The notes beneath the pieces are model-generated. The model worked only from the letters and a program-made list of their open reading frames with translations. It ran no database searches and was not told the origin of the DNA. 64,000 nucleotides of DNA, taken from positions 2,026,000-2,089,999 of the forward strand of contig JAESIW010000118.1 of assembly GCA_016802295.1 (NCBI GenBank), in the 5' to 3' direction. The stretch is from Brachionus rotundiformis. Taxonomy: Eukaryota; Rotifera; Eurotatoria; Ploima; Brachionidae. Positions 34,710-47,063 of this stretch are shown one piece after another (position 1 is the stretch's first letter; the number at the start of each line of letters is the position of its first letter). The position numbers and the translations under genes were made by a program.

Positions 34710-34910
34710 ATGTTTGGGAAAGCGGTGGATCAATTTGGTGAAGTGACAGGGTCTAGTCAAGTAGGCTTGAGTCGGAGCGAAGCTTTGGTGGGTGATGATA
34801 ATGGTCAAGTTTCAATAGTACCAAGAAATCAGCAAGAGTCAAAACTCAAACTCAACATGTCAATCCGAATTCTAAATCCTATGATAAATAAACTCTCTTA
34901 TGAATCTTAA
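34710..34910 (+). other. Orphan 66-codon frame with raised G+C
   Basis: The stretch around 34700-34870 is markedly richer in G+C than its surroundings and holds one frame starting MFGKAVDQFGEVTGSSQVGL. No family is recognised and there is no splice partner that I can defend. It could be a transposon scrap, a short exon, or chance. Confidence 0.25.
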
Positions 34911-35233
34911 ATTATTAACTACGCATGACTCGTGTTATATAATTTTGTCAATTTTTGTAAGGCTAACAAATAACAAATATAAATTCTAAACCCTAAACCC
35001 TTCAAAATAAATCATGTCTTTTTAAAATATTTTTTTATAAATGAAGCACCACTTATCCTCGTTTACATATCTTTTAACATGGCGAACGGGTTTTGATTTT
35101 TCGTCCAGTAAAACCATGTTTTTAAAAGTAATTTATATAGTATATTAATAAAATAAAATTATATTATATTAAAATTATAACAATTTAAAAGAGTTTAAAC
35201 TAACTCAAAATTTTCTGCATCCTGATATTTACA
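34911..35233. other. Non-coding spacer before plus-strand tRNA genes
   Basis: Contains two adjacent CTAAACC units at 34988-35001 (too few to call telomeric) and an unassigned GC-richer patch at 35045-35120. Confidence 0.45.
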
Positions 35234-35306
35234 GGGCCTGTAGCGTAATGGATAACGCGTCTGACTTCGAATCAGAAGATTCCAGGTTCGAGTCCTGGTA
35301 GGCTCG
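35234..35306 (+). tRNA. tRNA-Arg (TCG)
   Basis: Identical 73-nt copy on the plus strand; trailer AAAATTTTTGCC with a T5 run. Confidence 0.95.
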
Positions 35307-35529
35307 AAAATTTTTGCCTCTGGTAAATATATGTAATTATATACTTAAAATTTTGAATTTTATTTTTTCAACTTTACCTTAAATTTTGAAATTATTTATT
35401 GCCCTTATTTTTATATAATTAGAAAATTTCTAAAATCTAAAAATAATTTATGAAAAAAAGAATTTCTAATTTAAGAATTTTCATTTTGAAATTTTAAAAT
35501 AACATTCAGAATCAACAGATTAATGTAAA

Positions 35530-35602
35530 GGGCCTGTAGCGTAATGGATAACGCGTCTGACTTCGAATCAGAAGATTCCAGGTTCGAGTCCTGGTAGGCT
35601 CG
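35530..35602 (+). tRNA. tRNA-Arg (TCG)
   Basis: Identical 73-nt copy; trailer GAATTATTTTTTTA, as at 33.0 and 34.1 kb but on the opposite strand. Confidence 0.95.
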
Positions 35603-36097
35603 GAATTATTTTTTTATTAAATATATTTGATGTATATTAATTTAGTGATATTTTTCTTAATAAAAGATTTTTAATGTAAAAAATAAATATTGAATTAATA
35701 AATTTATTCAAAAAAATAAAATCATTTTGCATTTTTGCCAAATTTAGATAAACCAACTTCAAACTTTTGACCATAAAAAGTTTAGGTACAAACAAAAAAT
35801 GACTCAAAATAAGTTTTAATTACTTAATAAATAACACGAAGCTTTATATAATCTAACAAATTTTATAATCCAAGGCATGAGTTTTCAAAGCAGAGTTAAA
35901 TTTACTGTATTTATTCAAATACGAAATGAATAGGTATTTTTGTTTTTTGGTAGAAAGTTTTTTAAATTTAATTGAACAAGAAATTAATTGAAATTAAACT
36001 ATTAATGTTTAAACGGAACAAAAAATTTTAAATATTAAAAGAGTTTTTGCATTTTAATATCATTTTCTCAATAAAAATTTAAAATCATACCTTAACA
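35603..36097. other. Non-coding 5' flank of the DEG/ENaC A gene
   Basis: AT-rich; presumed promoter of the channel gene, no element named. Confidence 0.5.
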
Positions 36098-37588
36098 ATG
36101 AATGATTTGAGAAAAAAGAATATTAAATTTTCCGATATTTTTTTGGAATGGCTCGAAATAATGACTATGCATGGATTTCCAAACATATTTCGATCCAAAT
36201 ATTTAACTATTCGAGTTATGTGGATCATGTTTTTTCTTGCTTCGAACGCACTTTGCTTTTATATAATTGCAATAAACATTATGAGCTTTCTGGAATATGA
36301 AGTAGTTACCATTATAAAAGAAGTTGAAAAAGACTCAATGCCCTTTCCATCAGTAACTGTATGTAATGCCAATCCATTTGTGACAGAAGAAGGCTTAAAA
36401 TTTGTAGAAAACTTTTTGCAAGAAAATAATTTAACTGATGATACAATTTTTGAAAATATTAACAAACAAAACTCATCGATGCTTTACTTTAGCTATCTAC
36501 GCTATTTTGCAACATTTTTTTCAAAAGGAAAGTCATTAGGTTATTTAAAAAGATTTTCGATTCCTTTTGATAAAATGCTTATTAGTTGTTTGTATAATTT
36601 TCAAACTTGCGATGAAAATGATTGGCAATGGTTCTACGACATCAATTTTGGTAACTGCTATCGTTTTAATGCAGGTTTTGATTCAAACGGGACAAAAAGG
36701 GATATAAGGCATTCAATTTTTCCAGGAAAATATTTTGGTCTTATGATCGAGCTCTTTGTTGGAATACCTAAAAATGAATCAACATTAAGCTTAACAACTG
36801 GAGCACATATATACATTAATGATAATTTTTTTAAACCCATAATTGGACAAGGCTTCGATATTGCACCAGGTCAAAGCGCCAGTTTAGTTATGGAAAGAAT
36901 CCAAAATCAACAATTATCAAAGCCTTACAGTGAATGTATAAAAAATATAGAATCAATTGACTCTTTTGATTCAGAACATTACAGAAGAGTGATTAGATCT
37001 AATTCAATTTATCAACACAATGATTGCTTATTTGCTTATTTTATTTCTGAAATCTACAAGGAATGTAATTGTGAACTACCGACTAATAGTTTTAATGGGG
37101 AAGATAGCAATCTTTGTGATACTTTTGAAGAATTTCGTTGTAGTGATCGAGTAGGTACAGAATTTTTATTGAAAGATTTTAGGAATAAATTGAATAATTT
37201 TTGTCCATTATCATGTGATTCAATTAGTTTAAGGGTAACAAAATCAGAAAATAGGTATCCCTCTGAATCGTATGCAAACGTCCTAGTAAAAAATGACAAG
37301 ATCAAAAGTCTATTTGAAAATAGATCTAATATTGGTATCGAAGAATTGGAAAAAAATATTCTATCAGTAAATGTCTACTACGAATATCTAAAACAAACAG
37401 AAATATCACAGAAAGCGAGTATTACATGGGATGGATTAGTTGGTATTGTTGGTGGTACTCTGGGCTTATTTTTAGGAATAAGTGTTCTTAGTTTTGTGGA
37501 ATTTTTCGATTTATTCTTTCAAATAATATTTAAAAAACTCGGAAATAACACCATCAAAATACCAATTGGAACAAACAACCTGAATTGA
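36098..37588 (+). CDS. DEG/ENaC channel subunit A (FMRFamide-gated-channel-like)
   Basis: Single exon, 496 residues. The N-terminal gating motif is present as MTMHGFPNIF (His-Gly), followed by transmembrane helix 1 (about 41-62). Just outside is FPSVTVCNANPF, the conserved post-TM1 signature. The ectodomain has the expected cysteines (CNANPF, LISCLYNFQTC, GNCYRFNAG, YKECNCELP, NFCPLSCDS). The pore region GGTLGLFLGISVLSFVEFFD contains the GxS selectivity filter (GIS) and TM2. These trimeric sodium channels sit in the plasma membrane and are gated by peptides, acid, or force; which one cannot be read. A broken near-identical copy lies at 53.3 kb and a distant paralog at 50.4 kb. Confidence 0.93.
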   Translation: MNDLRKKNIKFSDIFLEWLEIMTMHGFPNIFRSKYLTIRVMWIMFFLASNALCFYIIAINIMSFLEYEVVTIIKEVEKDSMPFPSVTVCNANPFVTEEGLKFVENFLQENNLTDDTIFENINKQNSSMLYFSYLRYFATFFSKGKSLGYLKRFSIPFDKMLISCLYNFQTCDENDWQWFYDINFGNCYRFNAGFDSNGTKRDIRHSIFPGKYFGLMIELFVGIPKNESTLSLTTGAHIYINDNFFKPIIGQGFDIAPGQSASLVMERIQNQQLSKPYSECIKNIESIDSFDSEHYRRVIRSNSIYQHNDCLFAYFISEIYKECNCELPTNSFNGEDSNLCDTFEEFRCSDRVGTEFLLKDFRNKLNNFCPLSCDSISLRVTKSENRYPSESYANVLVKNDKIKSLFENRSNIGIEELEKNILSVNVYYEYLKQTEISQKASITWDGLVGIVGGTLGLFLGISVLSFVEFFDLFFQIIFKKLGNNTIKIPIGTNNLN

Positions 37589-37983
37589 TTTTTGAAGTTT
37601 AAAATTAAATTTTCTTATTCTTTTTAAACGGGAAACAATTTTTAGCTTTTATTAATTATTTTTTCAATAATTTTTTAAAATTTTAATTAAAATAAATTTT
37701 TATATTTCTTATAGAATAATTTTCTCCAAAAAAAACCTAATATTATATTTACTCTGTTTTATTAATTCAATCTTTTTTTAGCAGCTAATTATAGCTTAAA
37801 ATTTATTAATCCTTTACAAAAATGATTCTTTTTTAACAATTTTTTGATCTTTAATAAGTAAATACATGATAACTGTTTGCCTTCTTGATTTAATTAAAAT
37901 TTACTCTAATTAAAAACAAATGAAATAAATTTTATTATAAAAAATTAAAAAATCAAAATTAGAAAAAAAAATTATCAATAAAT
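37589..37983. other. Non-coding, convergent 3' region
   Basis: AT-rich sequence between the channel A stop and the SPAG17 stop. Confidence 0.5.
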
Positions 37984-40900
37984 TCAGCTCATTTGGCTCA
38001 TTTTTTTCTCATCTTCGATATTACTATTTTTAATATTTAATGGCTTAGTCAGAACTTCCTTGATATTGCCAGGCCGAACTGATAAAATTCTTACATGTTT
38101 CTCTTTTCCAGCATCTAAATTACCCCTGAACATATTCCTAAACTCTTCAATACTGGCAATCTCGGCATGAATTGGCACCTTTAGTATATCTGTCTCTGTG
38201 GTAATTTCCAATTCATGTACTAAACTTGTAACTTTGGGATAAACCTGTTCAGAAGTGTTGTCTTCAGATAGAGTAAAAATAGCAAATAGGACAATGCTAA
38301 GGTCACGGCTCATGCCAGCAGCTATTGGACCCGGTTTGAACATAACTTTAATACCAGTCTCAGGAGCTGGCTGTTTTATTTTAAATCGGCATGCATCAAC
38401 ACCAACATTGATCAGCTCAAAGTCACACACATATGTAAAACCTTCTCTAAGGATACCAAACTTTATCTCTTTGGGATAAATCTCTAAACCTCGTCGCTTG
38501 TCCAGCGATCTTCCATTCAAGTATGATGCATTGATAATGGAATTGTTAACTTTGCGTCTAACTGGTTCTTCATTGGAAAGAAAAAGAGAATTCGGAATAG
38601 CATTTGGTCTGGCTGTTTTAATCGAGCTAGGTAGCTTTTTAGGATCAAGTTTATCGGTAAACTTGAACTGGGGTTGATATCTTTGGTGCGGAGTTGAACC
38701 ATTGTTGGTGTTTGTTTTCTTTTCGCTTGAGAACTCTGTCTCCAAATAAGACATTGCTGGATAGTAGTTTTTGGCCTGTTCTTTGGTATCTGGTTTGGTT
38801 TGTTTTAACTCAACAACCGATGCTTCATTTGATTCTTTAGACTCTTGAATAAAATCGTTCTCGGACGATGTCTTGAAAAAAGAGTTTTCTTTATTGGCTA
38901 ATTTGTTAAGAAAATCTTGTCCCCATTCACTGGCAAAATAAGATGGAACAAAACTCTTTCGCCAAGCTTCCCTATTCTTTTTTTCTGTAAGCAACTCTTT
39001 TTCCAGTTTGTTTTGTTTGTCACTAGTTTTGGTCTTGGTCAAAAACTTGTTCAAGCTTTTCAAGTCTTTGCCAATATTCTCAATATTATTTGTTGATATA
39101 GCTTTTTTATACATTTTGGTAACATCGGCGTTAAGCAAATGGTCCACTTGAGAAATGTGTAAAATTTTAGACAAAGATGTCTTTTCGGCTTCGGTTTTGG
39201 GATCATAAGTAAGCAATAAACGATGATTTTCAGCTCTTTGAGCAATGTAGATCATGTAATTTCTAAATTTAAAGTTTAATGAAATATTAATTAATTAAAA
39301 ATTAAATTTTTTACTTCAATCCATTAATTAGTTTTGTTTTAGTAGGCTCATTTAATTTTTGATATTCTATTAGTTGTCTGTATTCCATTCTCTTGGCAAT
39401 AGTAATCGGAGGATTTTTGACTCTTCTACTCTGGTGCAAATCAATTGCCAGGCCTTTTCCAGCATTAGTTCCAAAATTAGGACCATTTACTTTAACTTCT
39501 GGATTAGAAGGAAACGTGTTTAAGTTACGCGAGCGTAGTCCCAGCGGAATTATCTCTTTTTCGTCATATTCACCTGACCATTCATCAGTCAGACAATCTA
39601 AGATTAATTAAAATTTTATCATCTGTTTAAGAGTTAGAATTAGATAAAAATAATCTCTTGAACATTTTGTGATATAGCGACATCTTTGTCGATATCACTG
39701 GTTTAATTAACTAACTTAACCATGAGCGTTTAAGTTAGAAAGGAGCATAAATAGCTGCTCCAATACGTCTAACGAGGAGATCGGATAGACGGGCCCAAGG
39801 GTACTAATGTAAACATTACACATTTATTAGACTTTTTTATTTGCTCACAGATGATTTTTTTATAAATTAATATAGATAATGAAAATTTTTTTCTTAAAAA
39901 ATTATTAATTTAATTTTTTGAAAAAATCGATTTTTATTTAAATTCAACGTAGATTTAAAAACAATCATAATTTTAATTGACTTGATATTTGGCAAAATTT
40001 TTATATCATGAATAGACTTTTACTCTAATTTAAATTTTCCAAAAATTAAGACATTTTTTGCTCTTAATCAATAATTGTATTTCATCATTTAATTTCGGTA
40101 ATTTAATAATTAATACTTTTGTTATCTAATTTTTAATACTTTTAATCCATAATTTCATTTTTACAATTAAAATCTTATATTAAGGTAAAAAATGCATTCG
40201 GTTTTGTGAATTTTGGTTCAGTGGAACAGAGCAAATTTTAAAAAAAATTTTTTAAATTTTTTTCAAAAAGTTAAAAATTGGCTGTGTAAATAAAACATGG
40301 TACAACATACAAAATTTTTTACAGCATTCTTGGAAAAGTCTGCAAATTTGGCAAAAATTTCATTTAAGAATTTGTGAGCGAAGTGCATTTTGGAGAGTTT
40401 TTGCGCACCATTAGCACATGCATCAGCTGATGGATGAAATTACACGGCCAGTTATTAACTATTTGAAAAAAATATATAAACTTTTTTTAAAAAAAGCTCT
40501 GCTCCCCTGAACCAAAATTCACAAAACCAATTTATTTCATAATATAAAAATTTTTCCATAAGGTCCAAATAAACAAAAATAATTACTTCTTAAAGGCCTA
40601 AGGACAGTTGTTCCCATTATATTGGGATATCCTTGCACATTATCTCTTATGATAGCAGTCATTGGATCAACTTCAACATCAGTTAGATACTCGTTCACAT
40701 CTTCAGACCGAAGCAGCTCTGTACCACTTGAATCCTTATGGATGATAAAAAACCTAGGCGAATGTCTATTGTAGACTTTGATAGGCTTTGTTTCACCTTT
40801 TGAATTGACATTGAAGATAGAATTTCGGCCAGTTTTGCTCACCTTGAATCTATTGCCCATTTCATCTTCGTGTTCCAGAATAATGTCCGAGTCTTGTTTA

Positions 40901-43900
40901 AAACAAAACTTGTTCTTGGCCAATTGAGCTCCATTTTTAACCGTAACATAAACACTAGCATCCTTGTTTATGTCTACTATCTCTCCGTTTCCATGCAAAA
41001 CAGAGTAATTAACCTTAGCTGGATCGCAGCATACCATTGTTCCACCATTTCCAATAGCCAAGGTGCATTCACTTGTTTTGGTGTTAAAAATAGTGGTCGC
41101 ATATCCAGGACATTCAATTTTAACATATTTTTCCCTTGAGTGTCCCTGTTGCTCGACATAAAATGTGGTAATTCTGGTTCCATCACTAAATTCTATCAAC
41201 TTGGAGTCGTCTGACGTATTCACAATTCTCAAATTGTCCTCTCGAGTAATCATTACCTCATTTGTTTGACTATCAGTTGATCTTATGTTACGGAAGTATT
41301 TTTCCAATTTAAAAGAATTGTCTTCTTTGTTAATGAGATATTCATTGCCTGATTGAGTGGTGACATAATATTTTACAAATGTATGAGCTTCGACATGCAC
41401 AATTGGCATATCATCTGTTTTAATTGTATCTTTTCTCTTCATCTTGTTCTTGTTATCATGTGTTTCCAAAGTTTCGAGGTCGTTTTCTTCTACTGTTTCA
41501 ATCACTTTTCTGTAAATAGTTCCATTTGGATAGAGAACTTCAAATGTGTCATCATCATTCAATTTTATCACTGTGCCATCACTTTTTATCAATCGAGATT
41601 TTTCTTTTAGGACAATTGGATTGAAATTCTTAAACTGTTCTCCAGCTTTGTCTGTACACTTTTGAGTGTATTTTTGCTTAACGACCAATCTATGTGGTTG
41701 ATTGTCTTCTACAGGAGTAACACCAGTGTAAATTTCAGGCAGAAAAGTACAAGATAGACCATTAGGAGCCGAAATGTTCAATTGAGTCCATGGCAAGACT
41801 GAAATTTTCGGCGCTTCTTCTTTAACTTCAATCTTAAATGTAAGAAAAGGCATTAAATTTAGTCTTTTCCAAATTGGTGAAGCTTGTGCTTAGCTAATTG
41901 GGATAAAAGTGTTTATGTGGTAATGAATGGGTATCTAAAATGAGCATAAAAGCAATACCACTTCAGTTGGAGGAGCAACTTCCTCCGGATTTTTTTCCTC
42001 TTTTCTCTGAATTTAAAAAATGATTTTCAAGTTCAATGTGAAAAGAGATAAAAATTACCGGCTCTGGTGTAATCTCGCCCTTTTTGCCTTTTTTTGCATT
42101 CTTTTTGCTAGTCTTTGGCTCCTCAACTGGCTGAACTTGCTGCTGGACAGCTACTTGAGTCGGACTTGGCGCAGCAGGAACTTGCTCGATTTTTACACTC
42201 TTTTTTTCTTAAATTAATTTATTAAAATATATAATTAGAAATTAATTTAATTGAGTTCAATAATGAAAATAAAAAATTTCTTTTAATTTTAAATTTTTTT
42301 TTTTAACTTATAATTAATAAAACTCATTTATATGAATTGATATAGATTTCCAATTTACCTTGGTAAGTAATTGGTGTTGTGACCGAAAGTGACAAGCCAT
42401 CTTTGAACACAGAAGTAAAACAAGTATAGCCAGGACTTGTTTCTTTATTAGGATCATCATTGTCTTTAGGGTCAACTAAATGAACTGAAAAAGTATTTCC
42501 GTCTTTAATTACTGAGCTTGTTACGAACAAATTTGACTCAGTTTTTAGACAAACACGTTCAGTTTTAATTAAAGCACCATTGTATGGAAACATATGGCTT
42601 AAATGGGACTTTACATAGACCATATTGTTTCCGATCTGATAGCCAATAAATGGTTGATTTGCTTTTTGAATCTTTGGACTTGGCGGTTTTTCAGCATCTG
42701 TTACTTTGCTCTTGGAATCTCTTCTCGGAGAGGATTTTTTGCTTTTTGGCGAGCCTTCACGACTCTTTGGACTTTTACTAGACTTTCTTTTAGCAGGTTC
42801 TTTTTTAACTTCGGGCGATTTTGATTTTGACTTGGAGGCTGACTTGGCTCGTGGCGACTTTGGCTTTGGTATTTTGCCAGACACTTCTGCAATCTTGTCT
42901 TGCTCTATCTTCCAGGCTTTTAGAGAATTATGGGAAACAAAATTTGTACCTATATACTCAGGTTCAGCATTTGTGGGACTTGCGACCAAATTTTGATTAG
43001 AGAGGTTTTTTTTTTTGTCCTTTGGCGAAGGTGTTCTCTTCTTGTTTGGCGAAGTAGATCTGGAGCCGTTCTCTTTTGGAATTGTGTCAAGCGACTGAGC
43101 CCAGAACTTATCAACCTCTTTGGCAACTAAACTAGCCTGGTACTTGGCTTCTTCGTCCCTAGTCCAATCTATTATCATGTCATATATTTTTTCCAAATAA
43201 TTCCTGAATCCGACATTCGAATGCAGTTTGATCACCCATTCTTCGTGATTTGACAAGGTTGTCTCATCATATGGGTTCGAAAATATCAACATCAATGAAT
43301 CATCGCGTCGATTGTGGTACGAATCGACAAATGGATGAGTGTAGCTTGTTTGTTGGAGTATTTGAACCAGAGTCTTTGGATCATAGTGTTCCGCGTAAAT
43401 CCAATCTGTCAAGTCGCGCTTACGAGTTTTGCTAATCAAATCGAGAATTTCGTCAATTGATTTTGGTTGATTGAGATCATTTAGGGCATCGTTTTTGGTG
43501 TTTAAGTCATAGGTGTCCGGAAAATGAACTGATTGGACTTAATTTAAAAAGCAATTAAGGGAATTTTAATTGAGGAAAGAATTTGGTGTGTAAAATTGGT
43601 GACTTAAGCATAAAACAAAGAATATGGTTTTATGCCAAGTGGTTTGATTGTGTTTTTGAAGATATTGGTTAAGCTAAACTAATCATAATTTCTAATTAGA
43701 TACAAAAATCTTGATCAAATTTATGAAAATTATTTTTTAGATATTTTTAATAATAACTTTTTCAATAAAAATTTAAAAAATAGATTTAATTAATTATAAA
43801 TTTTTATATAATCAGAATTTGTGTCAATTAATATTTTTTCAAAATTTTAAAAGTAAAGATTTATTTTCAACAAGAAAATCTTATAAAGTTTAGCTTTATT

Positions 43901-46393
43901 CAACAGATAAACAAGTGACAGGGAGATAAGAGGGATATTGGTAGGATATTTCTTTACCAAATTCGATCGAATTAGACCTAGATAATAAAATGTCTATCGT
44001 ATATTCATAAATTAAATAAAATTAATTTTTCATTTAAGGTGTTATCAATTTACCTGATAATTTAGTGGATGGTCGAGATTTGAGGATGCTCGATGGTGGT
44101 GAAAAGTCTTTATTGTTGTCACTGCTAACTTCATCTTGAAATTTAATTGACCTGTTGGTACTGGCACTAGAAATTCTATTTTCCTTTCTCTTTTTCAGCT
44201 CCAAGTTAGACAGTTCTCTTTTTTCCATGAGATTAAGACTTTTGAGCATAAACTGCTGCTCTTCACTTAGAGTTTCGCTTATGTTGGGATAAGGGTCATC
44301 CCACGGAATTACCAAGTTCTGACTTGCTTTCTTTATAGTGCTTTTTTTATTCACATCGGTTATATTCATAGATTCAAAAACAAATTGCTTCAAAGCTCGG
44401 TCTACATCTGCATTGGTAATATCCGGCGATGCGGTCAAGAAATGAAGCAGCTCTTGGAGTCGAGCCGCTCTTTCTTTGGCTATTTTACTCGGCACATTAG
44501 GCACTCCTGTAAATTCGGTAAAAATCGATTTGGACAGCATTTCCAACTCGACTTGCAATGGATCAAATGGAAGATTGTGCACATTTTTGGACTTTTTTTT
44601 GCCTTGGTCATCGAAAACTCCTTTTAAACGTTGAGAAATCTGATCATTATAATTAACCAAATATGGTGTGATACTCGAGCCTTTTTTTACTTGTCCATTT
44701 TCTTCTTTTTTTTTAAGACTTGGTAACATGTTTACCAATTTCTTCAAGTTTTAATTTGAAAAAAATAAAATAAAATTTTAAATATTTTTAATTATTCTCA
44801 CATGTTTTTCCACTTCAGTCAATGCCAAATTTTCAATCACATTACCAAAATAGTTGGTGACATCTTGGCTCAAGTTTGAAACATTGTCATGCTCATTGGC
44901 CTGGTTGTCACCAACTTGAGACTGTTCTTCATTCAAAGCAACCTGTTCAACCATTGAATAAACTATGAGAGCAGGGCTGACATATTCAGCTGGTAATGAA
45001 TCCAGCAAATCATTATAGTAACGAATGTCATACAATTTTTCGGCTTCAGCGGGAGATATGTCTTCATGAATAGGTCCCTGAGGTGGGTAGGATTGGATCT
45101 TGGCGCTTGGTGGTATATCAAATAATTTCAAATTATTGATATAAAATCCGTATTGGCGCTTCTGAACCACTATGGAATAGCATTTTTCTGCCAGAAAAGT
45201 AAACAATTTGGAACCAAATTCACTCTTTAACAAAAAAATCATATTTTATCAAAAAAGATAAATTTTTATTTTTTGTTTTACTCTTGATTCCAAATCGAAC
45301 CAGCTTTTCAATTCTGGGTCTTGTTTGAGACTAATTTTGAGCCTGGCTATATGTTGAATTAGCTTTTCTTGAGGCTTTTCGAATAGCTTGGCACTTTCAG
45401 ACCAAAACTTGTCCAATTCAAGCTTTACTTTTTGCAAATAATTTTGCCGCTCTTCACTTAATTGCTCCACATTTACTTTTTCTGTTTTATCACTATCACT
45501 TAATTTCAAATTAGCCTTCAAATTGGTCTCTAATCTTTCCCTATCTTCAATTTCGAGCATAAAATTTTCTATTAAATTTTTATTAGCAGCTTTAAATTTA
45601 ATCAAACAATCAATTGGTATCATAAAATCGTCCAATTGATTTAAAAAATTTGCTGAATAGAAGCCAGACAATATGATGTAATGATTGGGACCATCTTTTG
45701 GTTCATCATCAATATACTTTTCTTCCTCTTCAATTTCTTCTTTCTTTTTCAATTGACTTTGCTTTTCTATCTCAGGCAAAGGTCCAGCGTTTCCTTTTTT
45801 GGCTTTGGAAGGACTTTTTCGTCCGGGAGATTTGTCTTTTTTAGCTGTCTGGGCTGTTTTTGTGCCAGTCTTTAGCGACTGTTGACCAAGACGCATTACT
45901 TCCTTTTCTTTTTCGATTGTTTTTACATGAATTAGTTTACCTTTAAGAATTTGGCAAAGCAGGCTGTCAGGTATTTCTTCTTTGTTGTCTAGGTTGATTT
46001 TAGCTTGTTCCAAAGCGGATATCAGAGCTGGTGGCAGAGGAGCTTGGACATTGGATGGCTTTTTTGGCGAAGCGGCTCCTTTTTTTCCAGTGGCTTCAAC
46101 AACCAAGTCGGTGAGATCCTTTTTGGACAGCCATGTAAACCGACGCCTGCATCCAGAACGAACAGTTTTTTCTAATTGTTCCAAATAAAGCTCTTCAAGA
46201 GCGTCTGATGGATTTATCATGACAATAACCGCGTTCCATTCATCCTATAATTAAGATTATTAATTTATTTGAATACCCAAGATTTTTGGATCCCTCTTAC
46301 GTCGTATAATGGCGAGGTAAAAAATGACAGGTCACTGTTTTCTGCTTTCTTAGGACTCTTAGAACGATTAGGACTTTTACGCTTTGGTCCCAT
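37984..46393 (-). CDS. SPAG17: SPAG17 (PF6), central-apparatus protein of motile cilia, ten exons
   Basis: Exons 46301-46393, 45282-46244, 44802-45224, 44054-44741, 42359-43537, 42059-42207, 41959-42006, 40587-41832, 39315-39597 and 37984-39262 join in frame at all nine junctions to 2116 residues (human 2223). Recognisable blocks in order: KYIDDEPKDGPNHYIILSGF, AEKLYDIRYYNDLLDSLPAE, IPWDDPYPNISETL, DWIYAEHYDPKTLVQILQQ, FVDSYHNRRDDSLMLIFSNP and HSNVGFRNYLEKIYDMIIDW, then a Lys/Ser/Pro-rich linker, a beta-rich region with LIKSDGTVIKLNDDDTFEVL and IEFSDGTRITTFYVE, and a C-terminal ASH-like domain (EIKFGILREGFTYVCDFELI, FKPGPIAAGMSRDL). PF6 builds the C1a projection of the 9+2 axoneme and is needed for normal beating. 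The 990-bp intron 39598-40586 carries a hairpin cluster and a transposon-like element. Confidence 0.96.
39669..39818. other. Cluster of four to five consecutive hairpins inside a SPAG17 intron
   Basis: Four perfect or near-perfect inverted repeats follow one another: GTGATAT..CGACA/TGTCGATATCAC (39669-39698, 12 paired positions, 4-base loop); CTAACTTAA/TTAAGTTAG (39711-39738, 10-base loop); GGAGCA/TGCTCC (39742-39761); and CGTCTA/TAGACG with inner CGA/TCG (39766-39791). A weaker TAATG/CATTA follows at 39805-39818. G+C is higher than in the surrounding intron. No known RNA family is recognised; it could be a structured RNA on either strand or part of a mobile element. Confidence 0.5.
40200..40528. 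mobile_element. 329-bp MITE-like element with 33-bp terminal inverted repeats
   Basis: The left end GGTTTTGTGAATTTTGGTTC (continuing to 40232) and the reverse complement of the right end (40496-40528) agree at 31 of 33 positions. The interior has no coding frame. No target-site duplication is evident at the immediate edges. It lies in the largest SPAG17 intron. Confidence 0.75.
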
Positions 46394-47063
46394 TATTAAA
46401 TCAATTTTTTGTTTGTAAAGATTTTATATTTATTGTTATAAACTTTAAATCTAATATCTTGTATAAATTGAATATTAAGTGTTGCCATGGCAACATGGAT
46501 TAGCGTCTCCTTGAATGAAGGTGAATTTAAAAATAGAGTTTAATTGCTTGAATTAGTATATGCTATACTATAACTATTTTTGTCTAATTCACTCTTAAAT
46601 TTATCAATTTAATAGACTAAGATATTATTTTTAAAAAAATTAATTATTAATTAACAAGAATCATCTTATTTAACCAGCTTCACAGCGGAAATTTGGTGAA
46701 TCAACTTTTGGAATGTTTTTTTTACTAAATATTTTAATAGTTTTTTTTAAACAATTTAATACACATTTTCTCTTTAAAAAAATTTTTATATGAAAATATG
46801 AAAACAATCATAATTAAATTTTTATCAATTAATGAAAAATTTAGATTCATTATTAAATTTTTTTATTTTTATAACTTTAAAATTTTAAATACTTTTCTTA
46901 CTTTTTTATTATCAATAATTTGTAAATTTTTTTTTCTTTTTACTGTAATAGTGGGTTCCATGATATAATTATAATGGAGCCCTTAACTTAAAATGTAATT
47001 TGGTAAAAAAATATCAGAAAGCCGATTGTCTTATTTAACTTTTGTTCACATTTAATAAAAAGT
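46394..47063. other. Non-coding 5' flank of SPAG17
   Basis: AT-rich; a 9-bp imperfect hairpin GGGTTCCAT/ATGGAGCCC lies at about 46953-46982. Nothing else seen. Confidence 0.5.

Noticed and set aside
34988..35001. CTAAACC units resembling plant-type telomere repeats
   Set aside because: Only two units in AT-rich DNA; not enough to indicate telomeric sequence.
37984..46393. Possibility of several separate genes in this stretch
   Set aside because: Ten exons join in frame with good splice sites and together follow SPAG17 from start to end.
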